Assembly (NCBI GenBank): GCA_036526195.1
Contig: DATCYZ010000151.1
Span: 1 to 6,977, forward strand
Length of the DNA stretch: 6,977 nt
DNA from: DATCYZ01 sp036526195
Lineage (GTDB): Bacteria; Pseudomonadota; Gammaproteobacteria; Burkholderiales; SG8-39
Direction of reading: 5' to 3'
The notes under the pieces were generated by a model. It did no database searches and was not told where the DNA came from. It saw only the letters and a list, made by a program, of their open reading frames with translations. Positions within the stretch are counted from its first letter, which is position 1. Each line of letters opens with the position of its first letter. Shown piece by piece: positions 1-5,855 of the stretch. Position numbers and translations under genes: made by a program.

Positions 1-2
1 CC

Positions 3-58
3 CGAAAAAAAGGGGTCTGACCCCTTTTTCGCCGACAAGGGGTCAGACCCCTTTTTCG
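3..58. repeat. Two tandem copies of a GGGGTC-n-GACCCC palindromic repeat (REP-like)
   Basis: Copy 1 is a perfect 11-bp inverted repeat around one unpaired base: AAAAAGGGGTC (7-17), T18, GACCCCTTTTT (19-29). Copy 2 has arms AAGGGGTC (37-44) and GACCCCTT (46-53) around A45. Both copies are followed by TTTTTCG. They sit head to tail 27 bp apart, and their centre bases differ (T versus A). From general knowledge, this GGGGTC-n-GACCCC element is dispersed in many copies in betaproteobacterial genomes, often near RAYT-type transposases. No transposase is visible here. The element begins at the window edge, so further copies may lie to the left. Copy 2 overlaps the 3' end of moaE. Confidence 0.85.
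5..29 (-). terminator. Rho-independent terminator of the cofactor operon, formed by a repeat copy
   Basis: Read on the minus strand, downstream of the moaE stop codon, the sequence forms a GGGGTC-A-GACCCC stem followed at once by seven T residues (11 down to 5). This is the standard intrinsic-terminator layout. The A-tract on the other side gives it the same shape on the plus strand, so it may work in both directions. It is the last element after moaE and would close the leftward operon. Confidence 0.7.
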
Positions 59-516
59 TCCTTTGCGGTGGCCCAGCGGCTGGCGGCCGCATCGTCGGTG
101 GCGCGGGCGGCGACCCAGCGCTCGCCCTCGGGGGTGGCTTCCTTCTTCCAGAACGGCGCGCGCGTCTTGAGGTAGTCCATGATGAAGGCGCAGGCCTCGA
201 AGGCGTCGCCGCGGTGCCCGCTCGCGACCACGACGAGCACGATCTGGTCGGTCGGCTTCAGCGCGCCGACGCGGTGGATCACGGTGCAGTCGATCACCTC
301 CCAGCGCGCGCGCGCCTGCTCGACGATGGTGCCGATGGCGCGCTCGGTCATGCCGGGGTAGTGCTCGAGCCGCATCGTCGCCACCTGCGCGCCGTCGTTG
401 GCATCGCGCACCAGCCCGACGAACGAGACCACCGCGCCGACCTTCGGGTTCGAAACCGACAAGGCGCGCGCCTCGGCGCCGGCGTCGAAATCGCCTTCCT
501 GGACGACGATCTTCAT
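43..516 (-). CDS. moaE: Molybdopterin synthase catalytic subunit MoaE
   Basis: Large catalytic subunit of molybdopterin synthase. With thiocarboxylated MoaD it puts two sulfurs into cyclic pyranopterin monophosphate to make the dithiolene of molybdopterin, in the cytoplasm. The product has 157 residues, close to the usual ~150. Family landmarks are GAVVSFVGLVRD (27-38), LEHYPGM (50-56), HRVG (81-84), SGHRGDAFEAC (99-109) and LKTRAPFWKKE (116-126). The last contains lysines corresponding to the catalytic/binding lysines of the E. coli enzyme. The ATG at 516 is preferred because GAGG (528-525), overlapping the moaD stop, lies 8 nt upstream; longer frames would run far into moaD. Oddity: the final codons (Glu-Lys-Gly-Val-stop) lie inside a GGGGTC palindromic repeat, so the C-terminal tail is repeat-derived. 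It lies beyond the conserved core and probably does not affect activity. Confidence 0.96.
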   Translation of the reverse strand: MKIVVQEGDFDAGAEARALSVSNPKVGAVVSFVGLVRDANDGAQVATMRLEHYPGMTERAIGTIVEQARARWEVIDCTVIHRVGALKPTDQIVLVVVASGHRGDAFEACAFIMDYLKTRAPFWKKEATPEGERWVAARATDDAAASRWATAKDEKGV

Positions 517-526
517 GGCGCCGGCC

Positions 527-778
527 TCAGCCGCCGGTGACCGGCGGGAAGAAGGCGACCTCGTCGCCGGCACGCACCAGCGTGTCCGCCTGCCCCATGT
601 CCTGGTTGACCGCCGCGCGCAGCAGGCGCGTTTCGCCCAGCGCCTCGGCCCAGGCGCCGCCGCGCGCCGCAAGGTGCGCGCGCAGCGCGCCCAGCGTCGT
701 CACGCCGGCCGGCAGGTCGATTTCCTCGGCGGACACGCCCACCTGCTCGCGCAGCGCCGCAAAGTAAAGCAGCTTCAT
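527..778 (-). CDS. moaD: Molybdopterin synthase sulfur-carrier subunit MoaD
   Basis: Small ubiquitin-like sulfur carrier of molybdopterin synthase. In this family the C-terminal Gly-Gly is adenylated and thiocarboxylated, then inserts into the MoaE active site. The 83-residue product has the beta-grasp start MKLLYFAALRE, the family segment RAAVNQDMGQADTLVRAGDEVAFFPPVTGG near the end (read in two parts: residues 54-68 and 69-83), and the essential terminal GG at 82-83. The start ATG (778) overlaps the moeA stop as ATGA, and a weak GGAA (790-787) lies 8 nt upstream, pointing to translational coupling. moaE follows after a 10-nt gap, giving the two subunits from one message. No MoeB/ThiF-type activating enzyme is in the window, so it must come from elsewhere. 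Confidence 0.96.
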   Translation of the reverse strand: MKLLYFAALREQVGVSAEEIDLPAGVTTLGALRAHLAARGGAWAEALGETRLLRAAVNQDMGQADTLVRAGDEVAFFPPVTGG

Positions 779-1992
779 CCGTAGAGTTCCGAGTAGGGCA
801 GGAAGCGGACGCGATCGCCGCGCCGGATGGCCTGCGCCGCGGGATTGTCGATCAGGCCATGGGCCCAGGCGGTCGAGGTCATGACCGCGGAATCCTGCGA
901 GGCGTACAACTCGAGCCCGCCAGCGTCGTTCCAGCGCGCGCGCAGGAACTCGCGCCTTGCATCCGGTTCGTTCCAGTCGAAGTCGGCGCGCGCGTCGATG
1001 GCGCGCGGCGCGACCTGCTCGATGCCCTGCATGCGCAGCAGGAACGGCCGCACGAAGATCAGGAAGGTGACGAAACTGGACACCGGGTTCCCGGGCAGCC
1101 CGATGAAGGCCGCCTCGCGCCCCTGCGCGCGCACGCGCCCGAAGGCGAGCGGCCGGCCGGGTTTCATCGCGATGCGCCACATGAGCAGCGAACCCTCCGC
1201 CTCGACCGCGGGCTTGACGAAATCCGCGTCGCCCACCGAGACCCCCCCGGAGGTCACGATCAGGTCGCACTCGGCCGCCGCGCGGCGCAGCACCTCGCGC
1301 GTCGCCTCGAGCGAATCGGGCACGATGCCGTAGTCGTGCGTCTCGCAGCCGAAGGCCGCCGCAAGGCCGCGCAGGGTGAAGCGGTTCGAGTTGTAGATGC
1401 GCCCCGGGGCCAGCGGCTCACCCGGCATCACCAGTTCATCGCCCGTGAAGAACAGGCCGAGGCGCACGCGGCGCATCACCGGCAGGCGGCCGATGCCGAC
1501 CGAGGCGGCGAGACCGGTGTGCTGCGGCAGCAATCGGGTGCCCGCCGCGATGACGGTCGCGCCCTTGCGGATGTCGCTCGCCGCGCGACGGATCCACTGG
1601 TCCTTGCGCGGCAGCTTGTTCACCGCCACCGAATCGCCCTCGGCCGTGCAGTCCTCCTGCATGACGATGGCATCGGCGCCCGCGGGCACCGGCGCGCCGG
1701 TGAAGATGCGCGCCGCGGTGCCGGCTTCCAGCGTCGTGCCGACCGAGCCGGCCATGATGCGTTGCGAGACCCGCAGCCGCATGCCGGGCGCGGACAGGTC
1801 GGCAAGGCGCACCGCGTAGCCGTCCATCGCGCTGTTGTCGAGCGGCGGCACGTCCATCTCCGACACCTGCGCGCGCGCGAGCACGCGCCCCGCCGCCTCG
1901 AGCGTCGGCACCGCCTCGACGCCGTCCACCGCGCGCGCGCCCGCGAGCAGCTGGACGAGCGCCTCATCGACTTCGAGCAGGCCCTTGTTCAT
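775..1992 (-). CDS. moeA: Molybdopterin molybdenumtransferase MoeA
   Basis: MoeA ligates molybdate (or, in some organisms, tungstate) to the dithiolene of adenylylated molybdopterin, releasing AMP and giving the active cofactor. At 405 residues it is full length. Landmarks are PPLDNSAMDGYA (49-60), RIFTGAPVPAGADAIVMQED (95-114), FFTGDELVMPGE (181-192), RIYNSN (198-203), TSGGVSVGDADFVK (247-260, the MPT-binding loop of the MoCF domain) and GLPGNPVSS (298-306). A C-terminal domain IV follows. The ATG at 1992 has GGAG 5 nt upstream and overlaps the mobB stop codon as ATGA. Its own stop overlaps the moaD start the same way. Only one moeA copy is visible. Whether it prefers Mo or W cannot be read from sequence, but its position beside a tungstate importer makes W use plausible. 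Confidence 0.97.
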   Translation of the reverse strand: MNKGLLEVDEALVQLLAGARAVDGVEAVPTLEAAGRVLARAQVSEMDVPPLDNSAMDGYAVRLADLSAPGMRLRVSQRIMAGSVGTTLEAGTAARIFTGAPVPAGADAIVMQEDCTAEGDSVAVNKLPRKDQWIRRAASDIRKGATVIAAGTRLLPQHTGLAASVGIGRLPVMRRVRLGLFFTGDELVMPGEPLAPGRIYNSNRFTLRGLAAAFGCETHDYGIVPDSLEATREVLRRAAAECDLIVTSGGVSVGDADFVKPAVEAEGSLLMWRIAMKPGRPLAFGRVRAQGREAAFIGLPGNPVSSFVTFLIFVRPFLLRMQGIEQVAPRAIDARADFDWNEPDARREFLRARWNDAGGLELYASQDSAVMTSTAWAHGLIDNPAAQAIRRGDRVRFLPYSELYG

Positions 1993-2483
1993 GCAAGCTC
2001 CAGATGCGTGACGATGAAGGCCGTGACGGCCTCCGGGGCGTTCAGGTCGAGCACCGGCAGGGCCGTGTCAACCGGGGCATCGCTCGCCACGGCGACGATG
2101 TGCGGATCGTTCGGGTGCAGGGGCGGTTCCCCGGTGACCGCGCGCCAGACTTCCATCTTCGGCACCGGCGCGAACTTGAAGCCCTCGACCAGCACCAGGT
2201 CGCAGGGCGAGAGCTGCTTCAGTTGCGCCTCGAAGGGCGGTTCGCGACCGCTGCGCAATTCGTGCATCAGGACCCAGCGCCGCGAGGACGTGACCAGCAC
2301 CTCGGTGGCGCCCGCCTGCCGGTGCCGGTACGAATCCTTGCCCGGGTGGTCGACGTCGAAGCTGTGGTGCGCATGCTTGATCAGCGACACGCGCAGGCCG
2401 CGACCCACGAGCAGCGGGATCACCTTCTCGACCAGCGTGGTCTTGCCGCTGCCAGACCATCCCGCGAATCCGAATACCTTCAT
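1989..2483 (-). CDS. mobB: Molybdopterin-guanine dinucleotide biosynthesis adapter MobB (P-loop GTP-binding)
   Basis: MobB is a GTP-binding accessory protein that interacts with MobA and MoeA and helps late maturation of molybdopterin to the guanine dinucleotide form. Its exact role is still unsettled and it is not essential in E. coli. The 164-residue product matches the family length. It has a P-loop GWSGSGKTT (8-16), the KHAHH segment (36-40), DHPGKDSYRHRQAGA (45-59) and a Walker-B-like LVLVEGFK (96-103), all typical of MobB. The start at 2483 puts the P-loop at the N-terminus as expected. It lies 12 nt after the TSUP stop with no good Shine-Dalgarno sequence, so its translation may depend on the upstream gene. 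Its stop overlaps the moeA start. MobA itself is not in the window. Confidence 0.93.
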   Translation of the reverse strand: MKVFGFAGWSGSGKTTLVEKVIPLLVGRGLRVSLIKHAHHSFDVDHPGKDSYRHRQAGATEVLVTSSRRWVLMHELRSGREPPFEAQLKQLSPCDLVLVEGFKFAPVPKMEVWRAVTGEPPLHPNDPHIVAVASDAPVDTALPVLDLNAPEAVTAFIVTHLELA

Positions 2484-2495
2484 GACGGTCGTATT

Positions 2496-3242
2496 CTAGG
2501 TGAGGATCATCTTGCCGCCGGCGATGCCGAGCACCGCGGCCAGCAATTGCCGGATGAGGGGGTTGGTCAGGCGGCGACTGCCGTACTCCGCGCCGACCCA
2601 GCCGCCGAGCAGGACTGCCGCGAAGAGCGGCGCGAGCATCACCGGGAACACCGCGCCCCCCGCGACGGCGTAGGGCGCGAGTCCGGCGATCGAATTGACG
2701 AAGATGAACGGCGCGGCGACGGCGGAGGTCTCGCGCGTGCCCGCCCAACCGAACATCAGCAGCAGGGGCGAAAGGAAAATGCCGCCGCCCACGCCCGTGA
2801 GTCCCGAGAGCAGGCCGAGCCCTGCGCCAATCGCCACCGCGACCGGCACCCGCAACGCGCGCCGGGGACGCGCCTCGGCGCCGGCACGGGCGCTCCACCA
2901 CATCTGCCACGCCGCGTAGACGAGGACCGCCCCGACGAGCAGTCGGTAGGGCAGGCCCGGGAGCACGAGTGCGCCGCCGAGCGCGGCCGCGGGAACCGAG
3001 GCGAGCGCAAACGGCCAGAACAGGGGCCAGCGGAAATGGCCGGCGCGCCAGAACTTGTACGTTGCGATCGCCGAGACGAGCACGTTGAGTTGCAGGGCCA
3101 CCGGCCGCATCTCGGCCGGCGCCACGGCCGCCAGCGCCATCACCGCGAGGTAGGCCGAGGCGCCGCCGTGCCCGACGGACGCGTAAAGGAGCGCGGCGAC
3201 GAGCATCGCCGGTGCGAGCATGGCAACGAGAGAGGCATCCAT
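2496..3242 (-). CDS. TauE/SafE-family (TSUP) inner-membrane anion permease
   Basis: A 248-residue polytopic membrane protein of the TSUP family (PF01925). These are two-repeat permeases, several of which export sulfite, sulfonates or related sulfur compounds. The repeats are visible as VGHGGAS (23-29) in the first half and GLTGVGGGIFLSPLLL (147-162) in the second. Roughly eight hydrophobic segments fall near 7-20, 30-42, 49-64, 73-95, 100-117, 130-165, 172-217 and 228-246. A basic, Ala/Arg-rich linker (119-131) separates the halves. It is the first gene of the leftward unit that continues with mobB, moeA, moaD and moaE. The SD is GGGGG (3252-3248), 5 nt before the ATG, and overlaps a ModE-like operator. 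The substrate cannot be read from sequence. Candidates are sulfite or another sulfur oxyanion connected with cofactor sulfur chemistry or a Mo-dependent sulfite enzyme, or an oxyanion such as molybdate/tungstate. All of these are inference. Confidence 0.88.
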   Translation of the reverse strand: MDASLVAMLAPAMLVAALLYASVGHGGASAYLAVMALAAVAPAEMRPVALQLNVLVSAIATYKFWRAGHFRWPLFWPFALASVPAAALGGALVLPGLPYRLLVGAVLVYAAWQMWWSARAGAEARPRRALRVPVAVAIGAGLGLLSGLTGVGGGIFLSPLLLMFGWAGTRETSAVAAPFIFVNSIAGLAPYAVAGGAVFPVMLAPLFAAVLLGGWVGAEYGSRRLTNPLIRQLLAAVLGIAGGKMILT

Positions 3243-3245
3243 GGG

Positions 3246-3252
3246 TTCCCCC
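3246..3252 (-). promoter_or_regulatory. Ribosome binding site of the TSUP gene, overlapped by the operator arm
   Basis: On the minus strand GGGGGAA (3252-3246) precedes the ATG, with five bases between the G run and the start. Four of its five G residues belong to the right arm of the palindrome. In a transcript that reads through from the tup operon they could pair with the CCCC of the other arm, so the ribosome site is potentially hidden in an 11-bp hairpin. Confidence 0.6.
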
Positions 3253-3278
3253 GTTATATACCACAGGATATAACGGGG
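3249..3278. promoter_or_regulatory. Mo-box: perfect inverted-repeat ModE-type operator
   Basis: CCCCGTTATAT (3249-3259) and ATATAACGGGG (3268-3278) form a perfect 11-bp inverted repeat with an 8-bp spacer. The inner CGTTATATA / TATAACG halves match the ModE operator pattern as I recall it (CGNTATATA, a short spacer, then TATATAACG). The element is the only AT-rich patch in the 48-bp gap between the short ModE-like gene and the TSUP gene. It ends 6 bp before the TSUP start codon. The likely ligand is a ModE-family protein, either the short one encoded just upstream or one elsewhere. Its position over the start suggests repression of the TSUP-mobB-moeA-moaD-moaE unit when oxyanion is plentiful. 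Confidence 0.82.
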
Positions 3279-3282
3279 TCGA
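3253..3282 (-). promoter_or_regulatory. Possible sigma70-like promoter inside the Mo-box
   Basis: On the minus strand, TCGACC (3282-3277) resembles a -35 box at 4 of 6 positions. After 18 bp comes TATAAC (3258-3253), a 5-of-6 match to the -10 box. The predicted start of transcription would then be within a few bases of the TSUP ATG, giving a nearly leaderless message. The -10 lies in the operator arm, so a bound ModE would block polymerase. The match is weak in the -35 and this is a guess. Confidence 0.3.
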
Positions 3283-3290
3283 CGCCCGGC

Positions 3291-3647
3291 TCAGGGCTTG
3301 CGCAGCGCGCGCGCGAAACGGCCGAGCTCGGGAGCGATCGCCGCGTGGGCCTTGCGTTCCATGGCGCGGTAGCGCGCGACGAGCCGCGCGCCGTAGGCGG
3401 TGACCTGCGCGCCACCGCCCCGCCGCCCGCCCACCGCGGTGGCCACCACCGGCTGGCGGAAATCGGCATTCAGCGCCTCGACCAGCACCCAGGCGCGCCG
3501 GTACGACATGCCCATGGCGCGCGCCGCCGCCGAGATCGAACCGGTCGCCGCGATGTGCTCCACGAGTTCGGCCTTGCCGGGCCCCATCGCCGCGCCGCGC
3601 GTCCCCAGCACGCGCAGTGTCAGCCCGCGGTAGCGCAGCGCGCTCAT
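3291..3647 (-). CDS. Short ModE-like winged-helix transcriptional regulator (no Mop domain)
   Basis: A 118-residue protein corresponding to the N-terminal DNA-binding domain of ModE (COG2005). The HTH core is GPGKAELVEHIAATGSISAA (22-41), followed by ARAMGMSYRRAWVLVEALN (42-60). The wing region is VVATAVGGRRGGGAQVT (67-83), then a C-terminal helix (86-115). Full-length E. coli ModE has about 260 residues with two molybdate-binding Mop domains; none is present here and the ORF ends normally. It therefore either senses oxyanion differently, works with a partner, or binds constitutively. Single-domain ModE_N proteins are a recognised class. The start overlaps the tupA stop as ATGA. The nearest SD (GGAG) is only 2 nt from the ATG, so translation probably relies on coupling to tupA. 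It is the last gene of the tup unit, and the Mo-box lies just downstream of its stop. The likely role is metal-responsive control of the neighbouring genes (inference). Confidence 0.9.
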   Translation of the reverse strand: MSALRYRGLTLRVLGTRGAAMGPGKAELVEHIAATGSISAAARAMGMSYRRAWVLVEALNADFRQPVVATAVGGRRGGGAQVTAYGARLVARYRAMERKAHAAIAPELGRFARALRKP

Positions 3648-4453
3648 TTCTCCGCGTCCGGAAAGAACAGTTGCTCGCCGCCGATCCGGTAGGCGGCGAT
3701 CGCCTGCTGGCCCGCAGGCGAAACCAGCCAGTCGATGAACGCCTGACCGAGGGCCTGCTTCACGTTCGGGTGCCGCGCCGGGTTGACCAAGATGACGCCG
3801 TAGGGGTTGAACAGCCGCGCATCGCCCTGCACCAGGATGCCGAGCGCGCCGCGATTGCGGAACGACAGCCAGGTCGCCCGGTCGGCAAGCACGTGGGCGT
3901 CCATGCCGGAGGCGGTATTGAGCGCAGGCCCCATGCCCTGCCCGGTTTCCCGGTACCAGGCGCCTTTCTCCTTCGCGATGTCGATGCCGGCCGCCGCCCA
4001 CAACGCGAGTTCGGCGACATGGGTGCCGCTGCGGTCCCCGCGCGAGACGAACGCGGCGCGCGCGGCGCGGATGCGCCGGAAGGCCTCGAGCACGTCGCGC
4101 CCGCCCGTCAGTCCGGCCGGGTCGGCCTTCGGCCCGACCAGTACGAAATCGTTGTACATGAGCGCATGGCGCTTCACGCCGTGGCCCTCGGCGACGAATT
4201 TCGCCTCGAGCGCGCGCGCGTGCACCAGCACTACGTCCGCATCGCCGCGCCGGCCGAGTTCGAGCGCCTGGCCGGTGCCGAGCGCGACCACGCGAACGCG
4301 AAATCCGGCCTTCGCCTCGAACTGCGGCAGCAGGTGCCTGAACAATCCGGATTGCTCCGTGGAAGTGGTGGATGCGACCGTGATGAACGATTCCGCGCGG
4401 GCGAGCAGGCAGAAAAGCATCGTTCCCAGCAGCACCAGCCCTCTCAAACCCAT
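3644..4453 (-). CDS. tupA: Tungstate ABC transporter, periplasmic substrate-binding protein TupA
   Basis: Captures tungstate in the periplasm and delivers it to TupB. Characterised TupA proteins bind tungstate with high selectivity over molybdate. The product has 269 residues. It begins with a Sec signal peptide: basic start MGLR, hydrophobic core LVLLGTMLFCLL, and probable cleavage after ARA (residue 20). Cys15 does not sit in a convincing lipobox. Family landmarks are STTST (28-32, anion-binding loop of the TTS type), ALGTGQAL (57-64), GDADVVLVHAR (70-80), MYNDFVLVGPKADP (99-112), FVSRGDRSGTH (135-145), GQGMGPAL (171-178) and LFNPYGVILVNP (214-225). These match TupA (COG2998) rather than ModA or WtpA. 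The ATG at 4453 has a strong AAGGGGGA SD inside the tupC 3' end and gives a proper signal peptide; upstream starts would not. The gene overlaps tupC by 10 nt. Confidence 0.94.
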   Translation of the reverse strand: MGLRGLVLLGTMLFCLLARAESFITVASTTSTEQSGLFRHLLPQFEAKAGFRVRVVALGTGQALELGRRGDADVVLVHARALEAKFVAEGHGVKRHALMYNDFVLVGPKADPAGLTGGRDVLEAFRRIRAARAAFVSRGDRSGTHVAELALWAAAGIDIAKEKGAWYRETGQGMGPALNTASGMDAHVLADRATWLSFRNRGALGILVQGDARLFNPYGVILVNPARHPNVKQALGQAFIDWLVSPAGQQAIAAYRIGGEQLFFPDAEK

Positions 4454-5157
4454 GGCAATTCCCCCTTCACGAAGGCGGCGGCTTCCGCCGTCGCCGGTTG
4501 CGCGAAAAACCGCTCGATCGGCGCGCATTCCACCAGTCGACCCTGGTGCAGGAACACCACTTCATCGCCCAGGCGCCGGGCCTGGCCGAGGTTGTGGGTG
4601 GACATCACGATCTTGGTCCCCGCGGCGTCGAAGGCCTTGATCACCGTTTCGATCTCGCGCGTCGCGGCCGGGTCCAGGTTGGCGGTCGGCTCGTCCAGGA
4701 ACAGCACTTCCGGGTGCAGCGCCCAGGCGCGCGCCAGCGCGAGCCGTTGCTGCTCGCCGCCGGAGAGCACGCGCGCCGGGCGGTGCGCGAGCCCTGCCAG
4801 GCCGACCTCGAGCAGCGCCGCCATCGCCTGCGCCTCGCGCTCGCGGCGCGCCACGCCGGCCACGGCGAGCGCGTAGACGACGTTGGCAAGCGCCGAGCGC
4901 CGCAGCATCACCGGACGCTGGAACACCATGGCATGCGAGCGGCGCGCGTTTCGCGCTGCGCCGGCGCGCCATGCGACCGTCCCCGAGTCGGGCGCGATCA
5001 GCCCGTGCATCAGGCGCATCAACAGGCTCTTGCCTGCGCCGTTCGCGCCCAGCAGGATGGTGGAAGCGCCCGCTTCCAGCGTCAGCGAGACACGGTCGAT
5101 GAGCGTGCGCCCGCCTTCGCCCCAGGACACTTCCTCAAGCCGCAGGGGAAGGATCAT
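4444..5157 (-). CDS. tupC: Tungstate ABC transporter, ATP-binding protein TupC
   Basis: Cytoplasmic ATPase that powers tungstate import with TupB. The 237-residue product has every ABC motif: Walker A GANGAGKS (37-44), Q-loop Gln80 in MVFQ, signature LSGGE (131-135), Walker B LFLDEP with Asp155 and catalytic Glu156 (152-157), D-loop NLD (160-162) and switch His188 in MSTHN. It ends soon after the nucleotide-binding domain, without the TOBE/Mop extension found in ModC. This fits TupC and means that regulation by bound oxyanion at the ATPase is not expected. The start at 5157 overlaps the tupB stop as ATGA. The partner genes tupB and tupA lie on either side, so the transporter is complete. Confidence 0.93.
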   Translation of the reverse strand: MILPLRLEEVSWGEGGRTLIDRVSLTLEAGASTILLGANGAGKSLLMRLMHGLIAPDSGTVAWRAGAARNARRSHAMVFQRPVMLRRSALANVVYALAVAGVARREREAQAMAALLEVGLAGLAHRPARVLSGGEQQRLALARAWALHPEVLFLDEPTANLDPAATREIETVIKAFDAAGTKIVMSTHNLGQARRLGDEVVFLHQGRLVECAPIERFFAQPATAEAAAFVKGELPWV

Positions 5158-5855
5158 CCGTACCGCCTGCGCGCCACGGCCTGCACGAGGTAGGCCGCCG
5201 TATTCAGCGCCAGCACGATGGCCATCAGCACCGTGCCCAGGCCGAGAGCCAGCGACAGGTCGCCCTTGGAGGTCTCCAGCACGATCGCCGTGGTCATCAC
5301 GCGCGTGACGCCGTCGATGTTGCCGCCGACGATCAGCACCGCGCCCACCTCCGCGCTGGCACGGCCGAGTCCGGCGAGGACCGCGGTGAGCAGCGAGAAC
5401 CGCGTGTCCCACAGCACGGTCACGGCCGCGCGCACGCCCTCCACGCCGAGCGAGCGCAGTTGCTCCGCGTACTCGCGCCAGGCGTCTTCCACCGCCTGCC
5501 GCGTCAGGGCGGCGATGATCGGGATCACCAGCACGGTCTGCGCGATCACCATGGCGCCCGGGGTAAACAGCAGGCCGAGTTCGCCCAGCGGCCCGGCGCG
5601 CGAGAGCAGCAGGTAGATCAGCAGGCCCGCCACCACCGGCGGCAGGCCCATGAGGGCGTTCAGCGTGACGATCAGCACGTGCCGGCCGCGAAACCGCCCG
5701 ACCGCCAGGGCGGCGCCGAGGGGCAGGCCGACCAGCATGGCGAGCAGCACCGCCGCCAGGCTGACCTGCAGGCTGAGGGCCACGGTTTGCCAGAGGCGCG
5801 CATCGAAGCTTCCGACCAGCGCGAGCCCGTCGCGCAGCAGCGCGCCTGGATCCAT
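5154..5855 (-). CDS. tupB: Tungstate ABC transporter, permease protein TupB
   Basis: Inner-membrane channel subunit of the tungstate importer. The 233-residue product has about five hydrophobic spans, near 22-50, 60-86, 98-118, 152-178 and 203-226. The cytoplasmic EAA-type loop that docks on the ATPase is visible around EYAEQLRSLGVEG (128-140). GRASAEVGAVLIVGGNI (164-180) is a hallmark of TupB permeases. The ATG at 5855 is chosen because an AGGG lies about 9 nt upstream and the N-terminus fits the family. It is the first gene of the leftward tup unit and is read from the divergent control region shared with the large regulator. The order B-C-A differs from the A-B-C order of the founding tup operon. 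Confidence 0.93.
   Translation of the reverse strand: MDPGALLRDGLALVGSFDARLWQTVALSLQVSLAAVLLAMLVGLPLGAALAVGRFRGRHVLIVTLNALMGLPPVVAGLLIYLLLSRAGPLGELGLLFTPGAMVIAQTVLVIPIIAALTRQAVEDAWREYAEQLRSLGVEGVRAAVTVLWDTRFSLLTAVLAGLGRASAEVGAVLIVGGNIDGVTRVMTTAIVLETSKGDLSLALGLGTVLMAIVLALNTAAYLVQAVARRRYG

Noticed and set aside
859..2499. Long plus-strand open frame of 546 codons opposite moeA and mobB
   Set aside because: The translation is Arg/His/Ala-rich with no recognisable domain and lies antisense to two clear genes; long spurious frames are expected at this GC content.
3249..3278. Reading the Mo-box dyad as a Rho-independent terminator of the tup unit
   Set aside because: There is no T-run after the stem on either strand, and the core bases fit a ModE operator instead.
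2004..3692. Long plus-strand open frame of 562 codons opposite mobB, TSUP and the short modE
   Set aside because: It is highly charged, repetitive Arg/Glu/Gly composition with no family match and runs through the Mo-box intergenic gap; the opposite-strand genes explain the region.
3617..4876. Plus-strand open frame opposite tupA and tupC
   Set aside because: Antisense shadow of two well-supported transporter genes, with low-complexity composition.
3644..5855. Molybdate (ModABC) identity of the transporter
   Set aside because: TupA motifs such as MYNDFVLVGP and SRGDRSGTH, the TupB GRASAEVGAVLIVGGNI segment, and an ATPase without TOBE all point to Tup rather than Mod.
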